Assembly: GCA_902619615.1 (NCBI GenBank)
Contig: CACNFD010000005.1
Location: forward strand, 57,057-121,056
Direction: 5' to 3'
Length of the DNA stretch: 64,000 nt
DNA from: an uncultured SAR116 cluster alpha proteobacterium
GTDB taxonomy: Bacteria; Pseudomonadota; Alphaproteobacteria; Puniceispirillales; Marisalimonadaceae
Shown here: positions 28,002 through 37,232 of the stretch, in pieces
Position numbering within the stretch: position 1 is the first letter of the stretch
How the letters are laid out: the number at the start of each line of letters is the position of its first letter
Notes under the pieces: generated by a model
What the model was told of the DNA's origin: nothing
Databases searched by the model: none
Seen by the model: only the letters and a program-made list of their open reading frames with translations
Position numbers and translations under genes: made by a program

Positions 28002-29494
28002 TGGAAATTTTAAATGGATTTGATTATTTATTTTCTAATACTTCTGCATTGATATTTGTTTTTTTAGGTGCTGTTGTAGGTATGGTAGTTGGAGCTATTC
28101 CAGGTTTATCAGCTGCTGCGGCTATTGCAATGATTGTACCTGCTACATTTTACTTGGACCCACTATCAGCACTTGGTTTTTTGTATGTAATTGGCAAATC
28201 AGGAAGATATGGAGGATCTATTTCTGCTATATTGTTTAATACACCAGGTACTGCGGCAGCAGCAGCCACAATGCAAGATGGATATCCAATGACACAAAAA
28301 GGTCAGTCAGGAAAAGCTCTAAAAATTGCTACAGTTGCATCCGTATTTGGAGATTTTATAGGTGAATTTATTTTAATATTTGGTGTGGCTTACATAGCTG
28401 CTTGGACACTGTCTTTTGGTCCTCCAGAATATTTTGCAGTTTATTTTGCAGCATTTGTCATAATTGGAAGTGTTATAGGAAAATCCATTATTAAGGGAAT
28501 TGTCTCTACTTTATTAGGAGCTTTGTTGTCACTTATAGGAATGGATCCAATTACGGGTGAATCGAGATATACATTTTACATTTATGAACTTGAAAATGGT
28601 TTGAATCTTGTTCCTTTATTAATTGGATTATTTGTCTTTTCAGAAATTTTGTTTCAATTTAATAAAGTTCTATCCAGCAAAATTGAAGAGATTTCTATAA
28701 AATCCAACATTAAATCTGACCATTCATTATCTTTTTCTGAAATTAAAAAATGTTTAATGATCATGACCAGATCTTCTGCGATAGGAGCATTTATTGGAAT
28801 GATGCCTGGTTTAGGTTCAGCTGTTGCATGTTTTGTTGCGTATGGGGAAGAAAAGCGGAGGTCCAAAAATAAAAAATTGTGGGGAACTGGAATTATTGAA
28901 GGGGTTGCTGCTCCTGAGTCAGCTAATAATGCTGTTTCTGGACCAACAATGATACCGCTTCTAACTCTAGGTATTCCAGGTAGTACAATAGCCGCAATAT
29001 TAATTGGAGTATTCTTGATACATGGAATTCAAGTAGGGCCTACAATCTTTGCTACTAGTAAAGAACTTGTTTATGGTTTATTTGCTTGCGGTTTATTGGG
29101 AATTGTAACTTATGGTATAATTGGATACTTTTTCGGACCTTTACTTGGAAGAATTATCGCTGTTCTCTCTCCAAATATGATTTATCCTTTTGTTTTGATT
29201 ACTGGATTTATAGCTGCTTATTCAGCTAGGCAAAGCTTATTTGATGTAGGACTTGCAATTTTGTTCGGAGTTATTGGTTATTTGCTAAGATTGACTGGAT
29301 ATAGCCTGCCTGCTTTGTTAATAGCATTTGTTTTGGCAAGAAATGCTGAAGAAGCTTTTAGACAATCTCTACTTTTATCTGAACAAGGTATTGGTATTTT
29401 TTTAAACAGACCAATTGCGATTGCTTTTTTTGTTGTTGGATTATTTGTTTTATTTTTTCGTATAAAAACAAAAGATAAACCCTTGGAGAATTAA
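28001..29494 (+). CDS. TctA-like large TTT membrane subunit
   Basis: GAVVGMVVGAIPGLSAAAAIAMIVPATFYLDPLSALGFL...GIPGSTIAAILIGVFLIHGIQVGP. Confidence 0.93.
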   Translation: MEILNGFDYLFSNTSALIFVFLGAVVGMVVGAIPGLSAAAAIAMIVPATFYLDPLSALGFLYVIGKSGRYGGSISAILFNTPGTAAAAATMQDGYPMTQKGQSGKALKIATVASVFGDFIGEFILIFGVAYIAAWTLSFGPPEYFAVYFAAFVIIGSVIGKSIIKGIVSTLLGALLSLIGMDPITGESRYTFYIYELENGLNLVPLLIGLFVFSEILFQFNKVLSSKIEEISIKSNIKSDHSLSFSEIKKCLMIMTRSSAIGAFIGMMPGLGSAVACFVAYGEEKRRSKNKKLWGTGIIEGVAAPESANNAVSGPTMIPLLTLGIPGSTIAAILIGVFLIHGIQVGPTIFATSKELVYGLFACGLLGIVTYGIIGYFFGPLLGRIIAVLSPNMIYPFVLITGFIAAYSARQSLFDVGLAILFGVIGYLLRLTGYSLPALLIAFVLARNAEEAFRQSLLLSEQGIGIFLNRPIAIAFFVVGLFVLFFRIKTKDKPLEN

Positions 29495-29497
29495 TTT

Positions 29498-31735
29498 ATG
29501 CCCTACCATAATTACGAGCAGCATTTAATGGGAAGTGCTGAGATTATTCCTAAAGGTAGCTTTGAGGTTGGTTCAATGCAGTCATTTAAACTAATTTACA
29601 AAGCTGGTAAATTTGGAATTGATGACCAAGGAGGATTTATGGTTGGTTTGCGTCCTCATTTTGATGGTAGTAAACTACAACAACATGACCCTAAAGCTGA
29701 AGGTTACGTTACTGTTGAAAGTTCAAAAAAAATACCAATTGAACTCAAAATTGAAATTAGGCGAAGTATAAGACCATTACAAAAAAATTTATATATCATT
29801 TGTAAAAAATTTTTAAAAGAAAACGACAAAATTATTATTAGAATTGGTGACAGAAGATTTGGATCTCCTGGGGTGAGGTTGCAAACATTTTGCGAAAAAA
29901 AGTTTGATTTTAAAATCCTAGTAGATCCTTTTGCTACTCAAGATTTCATACCCTTGCCTGATGGAAGGCACCCAGAAATTTCAATTGTACCTACTATTGG
30001 TAAAAACTGGAAATTAGTTGCTCCTTCTCTTAGAAGACCAAAAGAAAAGTTTAGAATTTCAATTAAATGTGAGGATAAGTGGGGCAATCCATCCAATAAA
30101 GTACGAATGGTATTTTTTCTTCACTCTAAAGAAAATATTATTGGATTACCAAAAAAAATAACTTTTAAGAAAGGTCAATTTTCTGTAATTATACATGATT
30201 TAAATATTCATAAAGAGGGTGTTTATAAAATTGAATTAAAAGATGTAGATAATAATATTTTGACTATAAGTAACCCTATTATAATCAAAAATTCTACATT
30301 TGCTCATTTCTGGAGCGACATGCATGGTCAGAGTAGAGAAACAATCGGAACAAATACTGCAGAAGAATATTTTAATTTTGCAAAAAATAAATCATTTTTA
30401 GATATATGTGGTCACCAAGGTAATGATTTTCAAATAACTGATAAATTTTGGAAAGAATTAAACAAAATAACTAAGACTTATAATAAAAATGGAGAATTTA
30501 TATCTGTTCCTGGTTATGAGTGGTCTGGTAATACATCAGTAGGTGGTGATCACAATGTTTGGTATAAAAACGAAGGACGTCCAATCTTCCGTTCAAGTAG
30601 GGCGCTGTTGTATGAAGAGAGTAAAAAAGGAAATGATGCTCATACTTCTAAAGAATTAATAAAAAAATTAAAAAATGAAGATGCGTTGGTTGTTGCCCAT
30701 GTTGGAGGACGTTATGCTGACATAGGTTATGCTCATGACGCAAACTTAGAACCTTCAGTTGAAGTGCACTCTGCGTGGGGAACTTTTGATTGGCTAATAA
30801 AAGATGCATTTAAATTAAATTATAAAGTTGGTATAGTGGCAGCAAGTGATGGTCATAAAGGAAGGCCTGGCGCAAGTTACCCTGGAGATAGTCTGTTTGG
30901 ATCTTATGGTGGTCTAACATGTCATTTATTACCGTTTTTAGACAGAGATAGTCTATTTGAAGAATTTAGAGCAAGGCATCATTATGCCACAACTGGAGCA
31001 AGAATTTTTTTGGATGTTAAAGGTGATTTTTCAAACAAAACTCATTTAATAAGTCCTATCAGTAAAAAGAAAGTATCCATCGATTCATGTTTGATGGGAG
31101 ATGATATTCTTACAGCTTCCAACGAACTCAAATTAAATGTAAAAGTTGAGGGCACATCACCTTTAGAAAAAATAGAGTTGTATGATGGTCTTAAACTTTT
31201 AAAGACTATATATGCATTTGAAAGAAATGAATTTAGTAATAGAATTAGAATTACATGTGCAGGTCAATATTATAGAGGTCGAGGTAGACTAGTAAATTGG
31301 GATTGTAAAGCATCATTTAAAACTGCAAAAATCATTAAATATAAGTGCTTTAATTTTTGGAATCCAAATCGACAACCAAAAAAATTAAACCCTAATACCT
31401 TGGAGTGGAAAACAGTTACAACTGGAGGAAACTCAGGAATAGATTTTTGGATCGCCAAAGACACATTTAAAAATAATCTAACAATTGAAAACAATTTCAA
31501 AAATATAAATATAAATATAAGTTCAATTGATTATAAACCTCGAGTATACAAATTTGGTGGTATGGATATCAGAATGCATATTCAAAAATTACCCAAAAAA
31601 CTTAGACAAACTAGCTTTGAAAAAGAATTTAATATAAATTTAAATAAATCTGATGATCATAGATTTTATATAAAAGTAATACAAGAGGATGGTCATCAAG
31701 CTTGGTCAAGTCCTATATATATTAAAAAAGTCTAA
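29498..31735 (+). CDS. DUF3604 (PHP-like) domain protein
   Basis: 745 aa; FWSDMHGQSRETIGTNTAEEYFNFAK...DICGHQGNDFQIT...VPGYEWSGNTSVGGDHNVWY...VAHVGGRYADIGYAHD. Confidence 0.85.
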   Translation: MPYHNYEQHLMGSAEIIPKGSFEVGSMQSFKLIYKAGKFGIDDQGGFMVGLRPHFDGSKLQQHDPKAEGYVTVESSKKIPIELKIEIRRSIRPLQKNLYIICKKFLKENDKIIIRIGDRRFGSPGVRLQTFCEKKFDFKILVDPFATQDFIPLPDGRHPEISIVPTIGKNWKLVAPSLRRPKEKFRISIKCEDKWGNPSNKVRMVFFLHSKENIIGLPKKITFKKGQFSVIIHDLNIHKEGVYKIELKDVDNNILTISNPIIIKNSTFAHFWSDMHGQSRETIGTNTAEEYFNFAKNKSFLDICGHQGNDFQITDKFWKELNKITKTYNKNGEFISVPGYEWSGNTSVGGDHNVWYKNEGRPIFRSSRALLYEESKKGNDAHTSKELIKKLKNEDALVVAHVGGRYADIGYAHDANLEPSVEVHSAWGTFDWLIKDAFKLNYKVGIVAASDGHKGRPGASYPGDSLFGSYGGLTCHLLPFLDRDSLFEEFRARHHYATTGARIFLDVKGDFSNKTHLISPISKKKVSIDSCLMGDDILTASNELKLNVKVEGTSPLEKIELYDGLKLLKTIYAFERNEFSNRIRITCAGQYYRGRGRLVNWDCKASFKTAKIIKYKCFNFWNPNRQPKKLNPNTLEWKTVTTGGNSGIDFWIAKDTFKNNLTIENNFKNININISSIDYKPRVYKFGGMDIRMHIQKLPKKLRQTSFEKEFNINLNKSDDHRFYIKVIQEDGHQAWSSPIYIKKV

Positions 31736-32622
31736 TTCTCTTCTTTCATCATCTTTTTTAAGTTTTTGATGAGAGTATTCAAAAAATTACTTGTATAGCC
31801 TTGACGAATAATAAGGCCTGTCTCTCTTGATACATCAAAATCACTTATTTCTATTTTGCAAAATTTTTCTGATTGAAATATTTCCAGAGTATTATGTGTT
31901 GTGAATAAAAGTAATGTGGAATTTAATAGAGAATTTAATGCAACATTTAATGAATTAGTGGAAAATGAAATGGTTGGACTTGGTAAATCTTTGGATGAAA
32001 AAAAGTTAAAAAATAATTCTTGAGTTTGTTTTGCTGTAGTTGAGATTGCCCATTTATAATTAGTAAGCTCTTTTAAAGAAATTTTTTTATTAGCTAAAGG
32101 ATGCATTCTTGACGCCATAACTATAAACTTATCTACTTTTAAGGGTTCAAAATAAAAGAATTCTTCATTTTGCGGTTTCCTGGCAAACAAGATATCTATT
32201 TTATTATCTTCTAATTTTTTAACTTGAAGATCTGGAAGGTCTACATTTAAGTCAACAACTAAATCTGGAAAACTTTCTAATGTTTTAGATATTGCTTTTG
32301 GAAGACAACTCAAGGTCCAACTTGCTCCAGCCCCTATAAAAATTTTTCCTTTTGTTCCTTGTTTGAAGTTATTTACTTCATTCCTTGCATTTTCTGTAAG
32401 TGCAATAATATTTTTCGCATACGGAATTAAAAGTTGGGCATTTTTACTAACCGTCAAGCCGCCTGAAACTCTTGTAAATAAAGTATCAATTCCAAAAGCA
32501 TTTTTTAAATTTTCAAGACGTTTAGATACTGCTGGTTGCGTTATGTTTAATTTTTCAGCTGCAGCAGTTATTCCTTTTTCTTCAATTACGGTTAGAAATG
32601 TTTTAAATTCTATTAGGTTCAT
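31732..32622 (-). CDS. LysR-family transcriptional regulator
   Basis: MNLIEFKTFLTVIEEKGITAAAEKLNITQPAVSKRLENLKNAFGIDTLFTR; full-length 296 aa. Confidence 0.92.
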   Translation of the reverse strand: MNLIEFKTFLTVIEEKGITAAAEKLNITQPAVSKRLENLKNAFGIDTLFTRVSGGLTVSKNAQLLIPYAKNIIALTENARNEVNNFKQGTKGKIFIGAGASWTLSCLPKAISKTLESFPDLVVDLNVDLPDLQVKKLEDNKIDILFARKPQNEEFFYFEPLKVDKFIVMASRMHPLANKKISLKELTNYKWAISTTAKQTQELFFNFFSSKDLPSPTISFSTNSLNVALNSLLNSTLLLFTTHNTLEIFQSEKFCKIEISDFDVSRETGLIIRQGYTSNFLNTLIKNLKKMMKEEN

Positions 32623-32714
32623 GTCATAAATTATTTTTATCAGTATATAAAAATTATAAATTATATTTTATTATACTTGTTGTCTATGATAAATTGGTAA
32701 AGTTGGAGGGATTA

Positions 32715-34166
32715 ATGGAAAGTAAAAATTTACTTATTTTACTTTCTGACGAGCATAATAAGAGAATGCTTGGTGCAGTTGGTCATAGCCATGTCAGAAC
32801 ACCAAATCTAGATAAATTAGCTTCAGAAGGTGTTTTATTTGAAAATGCATATTGTAATTCACCAATTTGTGTTCCATCAAGAGCAATTTTAGCAACTGGA
32901 AGGTATAATGCTGAAATTGGATATTGGGATAATGCTGATCCATATGATGGTAAAATACCAAGTTGGGGACATCGTGCAGTTGAAGGTGATTGTGACGCAG
33001 TGTCAATTGGAAAACTTCATTTTTTAAATGACCAGGCACCAACTGGTTTTTCTGAGCAAATAAATCCATTGAATGTTGTAGGAGGAGTAGGTGATCTTTT
33101 GGGACTGATACGGCAAGAACTTCCTGTTCGCAAAGGTGCTGCAAATATGGCGAAAGATGTAGGCAGTGGAGAAACTACATATTCAAATTATGATAAAAAA
33201 ATAGCAGAAGATGCTAGTGACTGGATTTCTAATAGAAATGTTGATGATAAGCCTTGGGTTCTCTTTGTATCTTTTGTTTGTCCTCACTTTCCATTAATTG
33301 CACCCGAAGAGTTTTATAATATGTATCCTGAAAGCGAAGTTCCCTGGCCATTGTTGTATGAAGAAAATCAAAGAAGTCAGCATCCATACTATTTAGCAAT
33401 GAGGAAGTGTATGAACTATGATGACTACTTTGATGAAGATAAGGTACGCAAAGCGACGTCTGCATATTTTGGTTTATGTTCTTTTCTTGATCATAATATA
33501 GGTAAAGTACTAGAAACTCTAAATAAATCAGCCTTCTCAGAAAATACTAATATAATTTATACTTCTGATCACGGTGATGCTCTAGGAATGAGAGGTATGT
33601 GGGGAAAAAGTACTATGTTTGAGGAATCTGCTGGCATCCCTATGATTATAAAAGGTCCAGACATCTCAAAATCTAAAAGAATTAAAACCCCAGTTAGTTT
33701 AGTTGATATTTTTCCAACTGTTGTAGATAGTCTAAAATTAGAACAAAACTCAAAAGATAATGATTTACCAGGTAAATCACTCATCAAAATAGCTAATGAA
33801 AATGAAGATTATGAAAGAATAGTACTTTCAGAATATCACGCAGCAGCCTCTCCTGTTGGAGCGTTTATGTTAAGAAAAGGTAAATATAAGTATGTCTATT
33901 TTGCTGAAGGTTATAATCCTCAACTATTTAACTTAGAGGAAGATCCTTATGAAGAAAATGACCTAGCTAAGGACAATAATTTCAAAAAAATTCTTGAAAG
34001 CTTTCATGGTGATTTGTTAAATATATGTAACCCAGAAGAAGTAAATAAAAGAGCAAAAAGAGAACAAAATGAAAAAATTTTAAAACATGGTGGCGTAGAT
34101 GCTATCAAAGAAAGAGGAGATTTTGGTTATTCTCCTGCTCCTGGACAAAAAGCTGAGTTTGATTAA
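32715..34166 (+). CDS. type I sulfatase
   Basis: NLLILLSDEHNKRMLGAVGHSHVRTPNLDKLA...SPICVPSRAILATG; CVPSR at 32868-32882; GGAGGG RBS. Confidence 0.93.
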   Translation: MESKNLLILLSDEHNKRMLGAVGHSHVRTPNLDKLASEGVLFENAYCNSPICVPSRAILATGRYNAEIGYWDNADPYDGKIPSWGHRAVEGDCDAVSIGKLHFLNDQAPTGFSEQINPLNVVGGVGDLLGLIRQELPVRKGAANMAKDVGSGETTYSNYDKKIAEDASDWISNRNVDDKPWVLFVSFVCPHFPLIAPEEFYNMYPESEVPWPLLYEENQRSQHPYYLAMRKCMNYDDYFDEDKVRKATSAYFGLCSFLDHNIGKVLETLNKSAFSENTNIIYTSDHGDALGMRGMWGKSTMFEESAGIPMIIKGPDISKSKRIKTPVSLVDIFPTVVDSLKLEQNSKDNDLPGKSLIKIANENEDYERIVLSEYHAAASPVGAFMLRKGKYKYVYFAEGYNPQLFNLEEDPYEENDLAKDNNFKKILESFHGDLLNICNPEEVNKRAKREQNEKILKHGGVDAIKERGDFGYSPAPGQKAEFD

Positions 34167-34679
34167 ATGCTAGCAAATGATATAGAAAAAAAAGAAAAAA
34201 AATCTGACTACTTTAAAGATATATTAATCGCATTAATGGTACTTGTCATAAGTGTTGGATGTTTTTTTACATATAATCCTGCAGATGCACCTCTGGACAT
34301 AGGCTCTGATGGAATGAATTTTGCTACCTATCCACTAGGGGTGGCATCATTTCTAACTGTTTTAGGGCTGATTTATTTAATTATTTCAATAAAAAAATAT
34401 TTATCGTCGAGTGACGATTTTGATTTTTATAATCAGATGTCACAAGCAATTAAGGATAATAGATCTCTATACTTCAAAAGATTAGGCACTGTTATTTTGC
34501 TTATATTGTTTGCAATAATTTTAGGCGAAATAAATTTTATGTTATTGACAAGTATTTTCCTTTTTTTCGGATTTTATTTATATGACCGAAGAGATTATAT
34601 CTTTATGATAATCTTGTCTCTATTAGGAGGAGGATTCAGTTATGGGTTGTTTGTCTATTTTCTTAAATTACCTTTATAG
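34167..34679 (+). CDS. TctB-like TTT small membrane subunit
   Basis: Small multi-TM protein immediately upstream of TctA. Confidence 0.82.
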   Translation: MLANDIEKKEKKSDYFKDILIALMVLVISVGCFFTYNPADAPLDIGSDGMNFATYPLGVASFLTVLGLIYLIISIKKYLSSSDDFDFYNQMSQAIKDNRSLYFKRLGTVILLILFAIILGEINFMLLTSIFLFFGFYLYDRRDYIFMIILSLLGGGFSYGLFVYFLKLPL

Positions 34680-34687
34680 GAGATGAT

Positions 34688-36178
34688 GTGTTAGAAGGTT
34701 TAATAGGTGGGTTTGCAAATTGTTTCGAACCATTTAACTTATTATTATTATTTTTAGGAACCTTTCTAGGTCTGCTTGTTGGTGCTTTGCCAGGTTTAAG
34801 CTCACCCATGGCTATAATAATATTATTACCTGTTACATATTCATTAGATCCGCTTCCAGCACTTTTAACTATGATAGGTGTTTATGTTGGTACCAAATTA
34901 GGAGGATCGTTCTCAGCTATTTTATTAAGAACTCCTGGTACACCAGCTGGTGCATGTACAGCACTAGATGGTTTTCCTATGGCTGAAAAAGGACAATCAG
35001 CACTCGCATTAGGTTATGCAACTTACTCTTCTTTTTTTGGAGGGGCTACAAGTTGGATAATAGCGGTAACTTGCATTCCTTTTATTTCAAGTATAGCTCT
35101 TAAATCTTCAAATGCTGACATAGCACTTATAGCTATTATGGGTTTAGTAATGGTTTCTGCATTCACTCGTGGATCAATGTTAAAAGGGTTTATTGGTGTA
35201 AGTATAGGTTTGTTAATAGGTGCAGTGGGAATGGATAGAACTGATGCAATTGAGAGATTTACTTTTGGATCTATTGATCTGCTATCTGGCGTTCCTTTTG
35301 CAGCAGCTTTAGTTGGATTATTTGGATTTGCAGTAGTAATTTCAGATTTATCTCTTATGAAATCTTCGTCTCAACTTGTGGCAACAAAATTTAAAATTGA
35401 ATTACCCTCTACATTAGATTTTTTAAAAAGATGGCGAGCTTGGAGCGTCGGAGGTTTTTTTGGAGCTATTATTGGCGCTGTTCCAGGAGTGGGAGCGGAC
35501 GGTGCAACTTGGCTTTCATATGGTGTAGTAAAAAATAATTCCAAGAATCCAGATAATTTTGGTAAAGGTGAACCTGATGGAGTTGTAGCACCAGAAACCG
35601 CTAACAACGGGACAACTGGAGGTACTATGGTCCCTATGTTAACTCTTGGTATCCCAGGAGATGCATCAACAGCAATCATGATTGGAGCCCTTTATTTACA
35701 TGGTCTTCAACCTGGTGTCACCCTTATGAAAACTGGTGCTGAAGTTGTTTATGGTATGTTGGCTGGCTTGCTGTTAGCTGGTGTATTTATGTTTGTGATA
35801 GCTCTAGGTGCAATAAGATTTTTTGTTTACGTGTTAAGGCAACATAGATCTATTTTATTTCCATTTGTAATGATATTTGCCACGATGGGAGCCTACGCAA
35901 GTTACAATGAATTCTTTCCAGTATATGTTGCTATTTTTCTTGGTGTGTTTGGGTTTTTCATGGAAGAAAGAGGTTTCCCAGTTGTTACAATCGTGCTTGG
36001 AGTTATTCTAGGTCCTATTATAGAGTATAACACAAGGGCAGCTTTACAACTCGCAGATGCAAATTGGTTTACGTTTGTAGATACTTGGCCAAGATTAATT
36101 ATGATTGGAATAATAGTATTCCTTGTTTTTAATGAAATTAGACAAGGCTTAATAAGACAGAAAATTTCAAAACAATAA
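34688..36178 (+). CDS. TctA-like TTT large membrane subunit
   Basis: GTFLGLLVGALPGLSSPMAIIILLPVTYSLDPLPALLTMIGVYVGTKLGGSFSAILLRTPGTP. Confidence 0.94.
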   Translation: MLEGLIGGFANCFEPFNLLLLFLGTFLGLLVGALPGLSSPMAIIILLPVTYSLDPLPALLTMIGVYVGTKLGGSFSAILLRTPGTPAGACTALDGFPMAEKGQSALALGYATYSSFFGGATSWIIAVTCIPFISSIALKSSNADIALIAIMGLVMVSAFTRGSMLKGFIGVSIGLLIGAVGMDRTDAIERFTFGSIDLLSGVPFAAALVGLFGFAVVISDLSLMKSSSQLVATKFKIELPSTLDFLKRWRAWSVGGFFGAIIGAVPGVGADGATWLSYGVVKNNSKNPDNFGKGEPDGVVAPETANNGTTGGTMVPMLTLGIPGDASTAIMIGALYLHGLQPGVTLMKTGAEVVYGMLAGLLLAGVFMFVIALGAIRFFVYVLRQHRSILFPFVMIFATMGAYASYNEFFPVYVAIFLGVFGFFMEERGFPVVTIVLGVILGPIIEYNTRAALQLADANWFTFVDTWPRLIMIGIIVFLVFNEIRQGLIRQKISKQ

Positions 36179-36194
36179 CTAAAAGGAGGACGAC

Positions 36195-37154
36195 ATGAGA
36201 ATATTAATTTTAGGAATATTTTGTTTTTTTACTTTTCTGGGTAACTTAGCTTTAGCTGCATACCCTGAAAAACCAATAAGAATAATAGTGCCTTATAAAG
36301 CAGGTGGTGGAACTGATTCTATTGCCAGGGGATTTGTAGGTGCTTTTAGTAAGGCAGCAGGTGTAGATGTTGTCATTACTAATGTTAATGGAGGTGCAGG
36401 ATCTAAGGGTATAATTCAAGTTATGAAAGCTAAGCCAGACGGTTATAACCTTATTTTAACTGGGTCAACCGATATAATAGGACTTTCAACTTTTAGAAAA
36501 ATGCCTTTCAAGTCTATAGGTAGCCTTACACCAGTTGGAGGTATATATACTACGCCAACTTATGTCTTAGCTCACAAAGATAGAGGTTACAAAACTTTAG
36601 AAGAGGTAATAGAAAAATCAAAAGCTAATCCTGGTAAATTAATTGCAGGAATTGGTGGAAAGTTTGGTGCCCATGATGTTTTGGCTAATGCCGTTAATGG
36701 TTATAAAAATGCTGGGTTCAGAATTGTTGCCTTTGATGGTGGTGCAATGTTAAAGAAAGCTACTATCGCCAACGAAGTAGACATTTGTATAATACATTCT
36801 CCTGTTTTACTTAATGAGGTAAAAGCAGGATTATTAAATGTAATTGGTACAGGAGGATCTTTAGCAAAAATAACTTACCCACCAATTCAAAAAACAAAAA
36901 CACTAAGAGATATGGGAATACCTGCTGATGTCGGTGTTACAAGAGGTGTTTGGGCTCCAAAAGGAACACCAAAAGATGTTATTGCAAAACTAGAAAAATT
37001 TATAGAAGTAGCAACCAACAGTGAAGAATTTAAAAAGTTTGGTAATAATTTTGGTTTTGCTCCAAAATATTATACATCATCACAATTTTTAGATTTATTA
37101 AATTTAGAACAAGGTGTTTACACTGATATTAAAGGTAAATTTATGAGTAAATAA
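36195..37154 (+). CDS. TctC-like TTT substrate-binding protein
   Basis: AAYPEKPIRIIVPYKAGGGTDSIARGFVGAFS; AGGAGG RBS. Confidence 0.93.
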   Translation: MRILILGIFCFFTFLGNLALAAYPEKPIRIIVPYKAGGGTDSIARGFVGAFSKAAGVDVVITNVNGGAGSKGIIQVMKAKPDGYNLILTGSTDIIGLSTFRKMPFKSIGSLTPVGGIYTTPTYVLAHKDRGYKTLEEVIEKSKANPGKLIAGIGGKFGAHDVLANAVNGYKNAGFRIVAFDGGAMLKKATIANEVDICIIHSPVLLNEVKAGLLNVIGTGGSLAKITYPPIQKTKTLRDMGIPADVGVTRGVWAPKGTPKDVIAKLEKFIEVATNSEEFKKFGNNFGFAPKYYTSSQFLDLLNLEQGVYTDIKGKFMSK

Positions 37155-37173
37155 ATCTAATCAAAATCTAAAT

Positions 37174-37207
37174 AAAAGAGAGATATATTGTCTCTCTTTT
37201 ATTTTTT
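37174..37207 (+). terminator. intrinsic terminator downstream of second TctC
   Basis: AAAAGAGAGA-TATATTG-TCTCTCTTTT-ATTTTTT. Confidence 0.75.
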
Positions 37208-37232
37208 AGAGTATCATTTCAGGAGAAGATGA

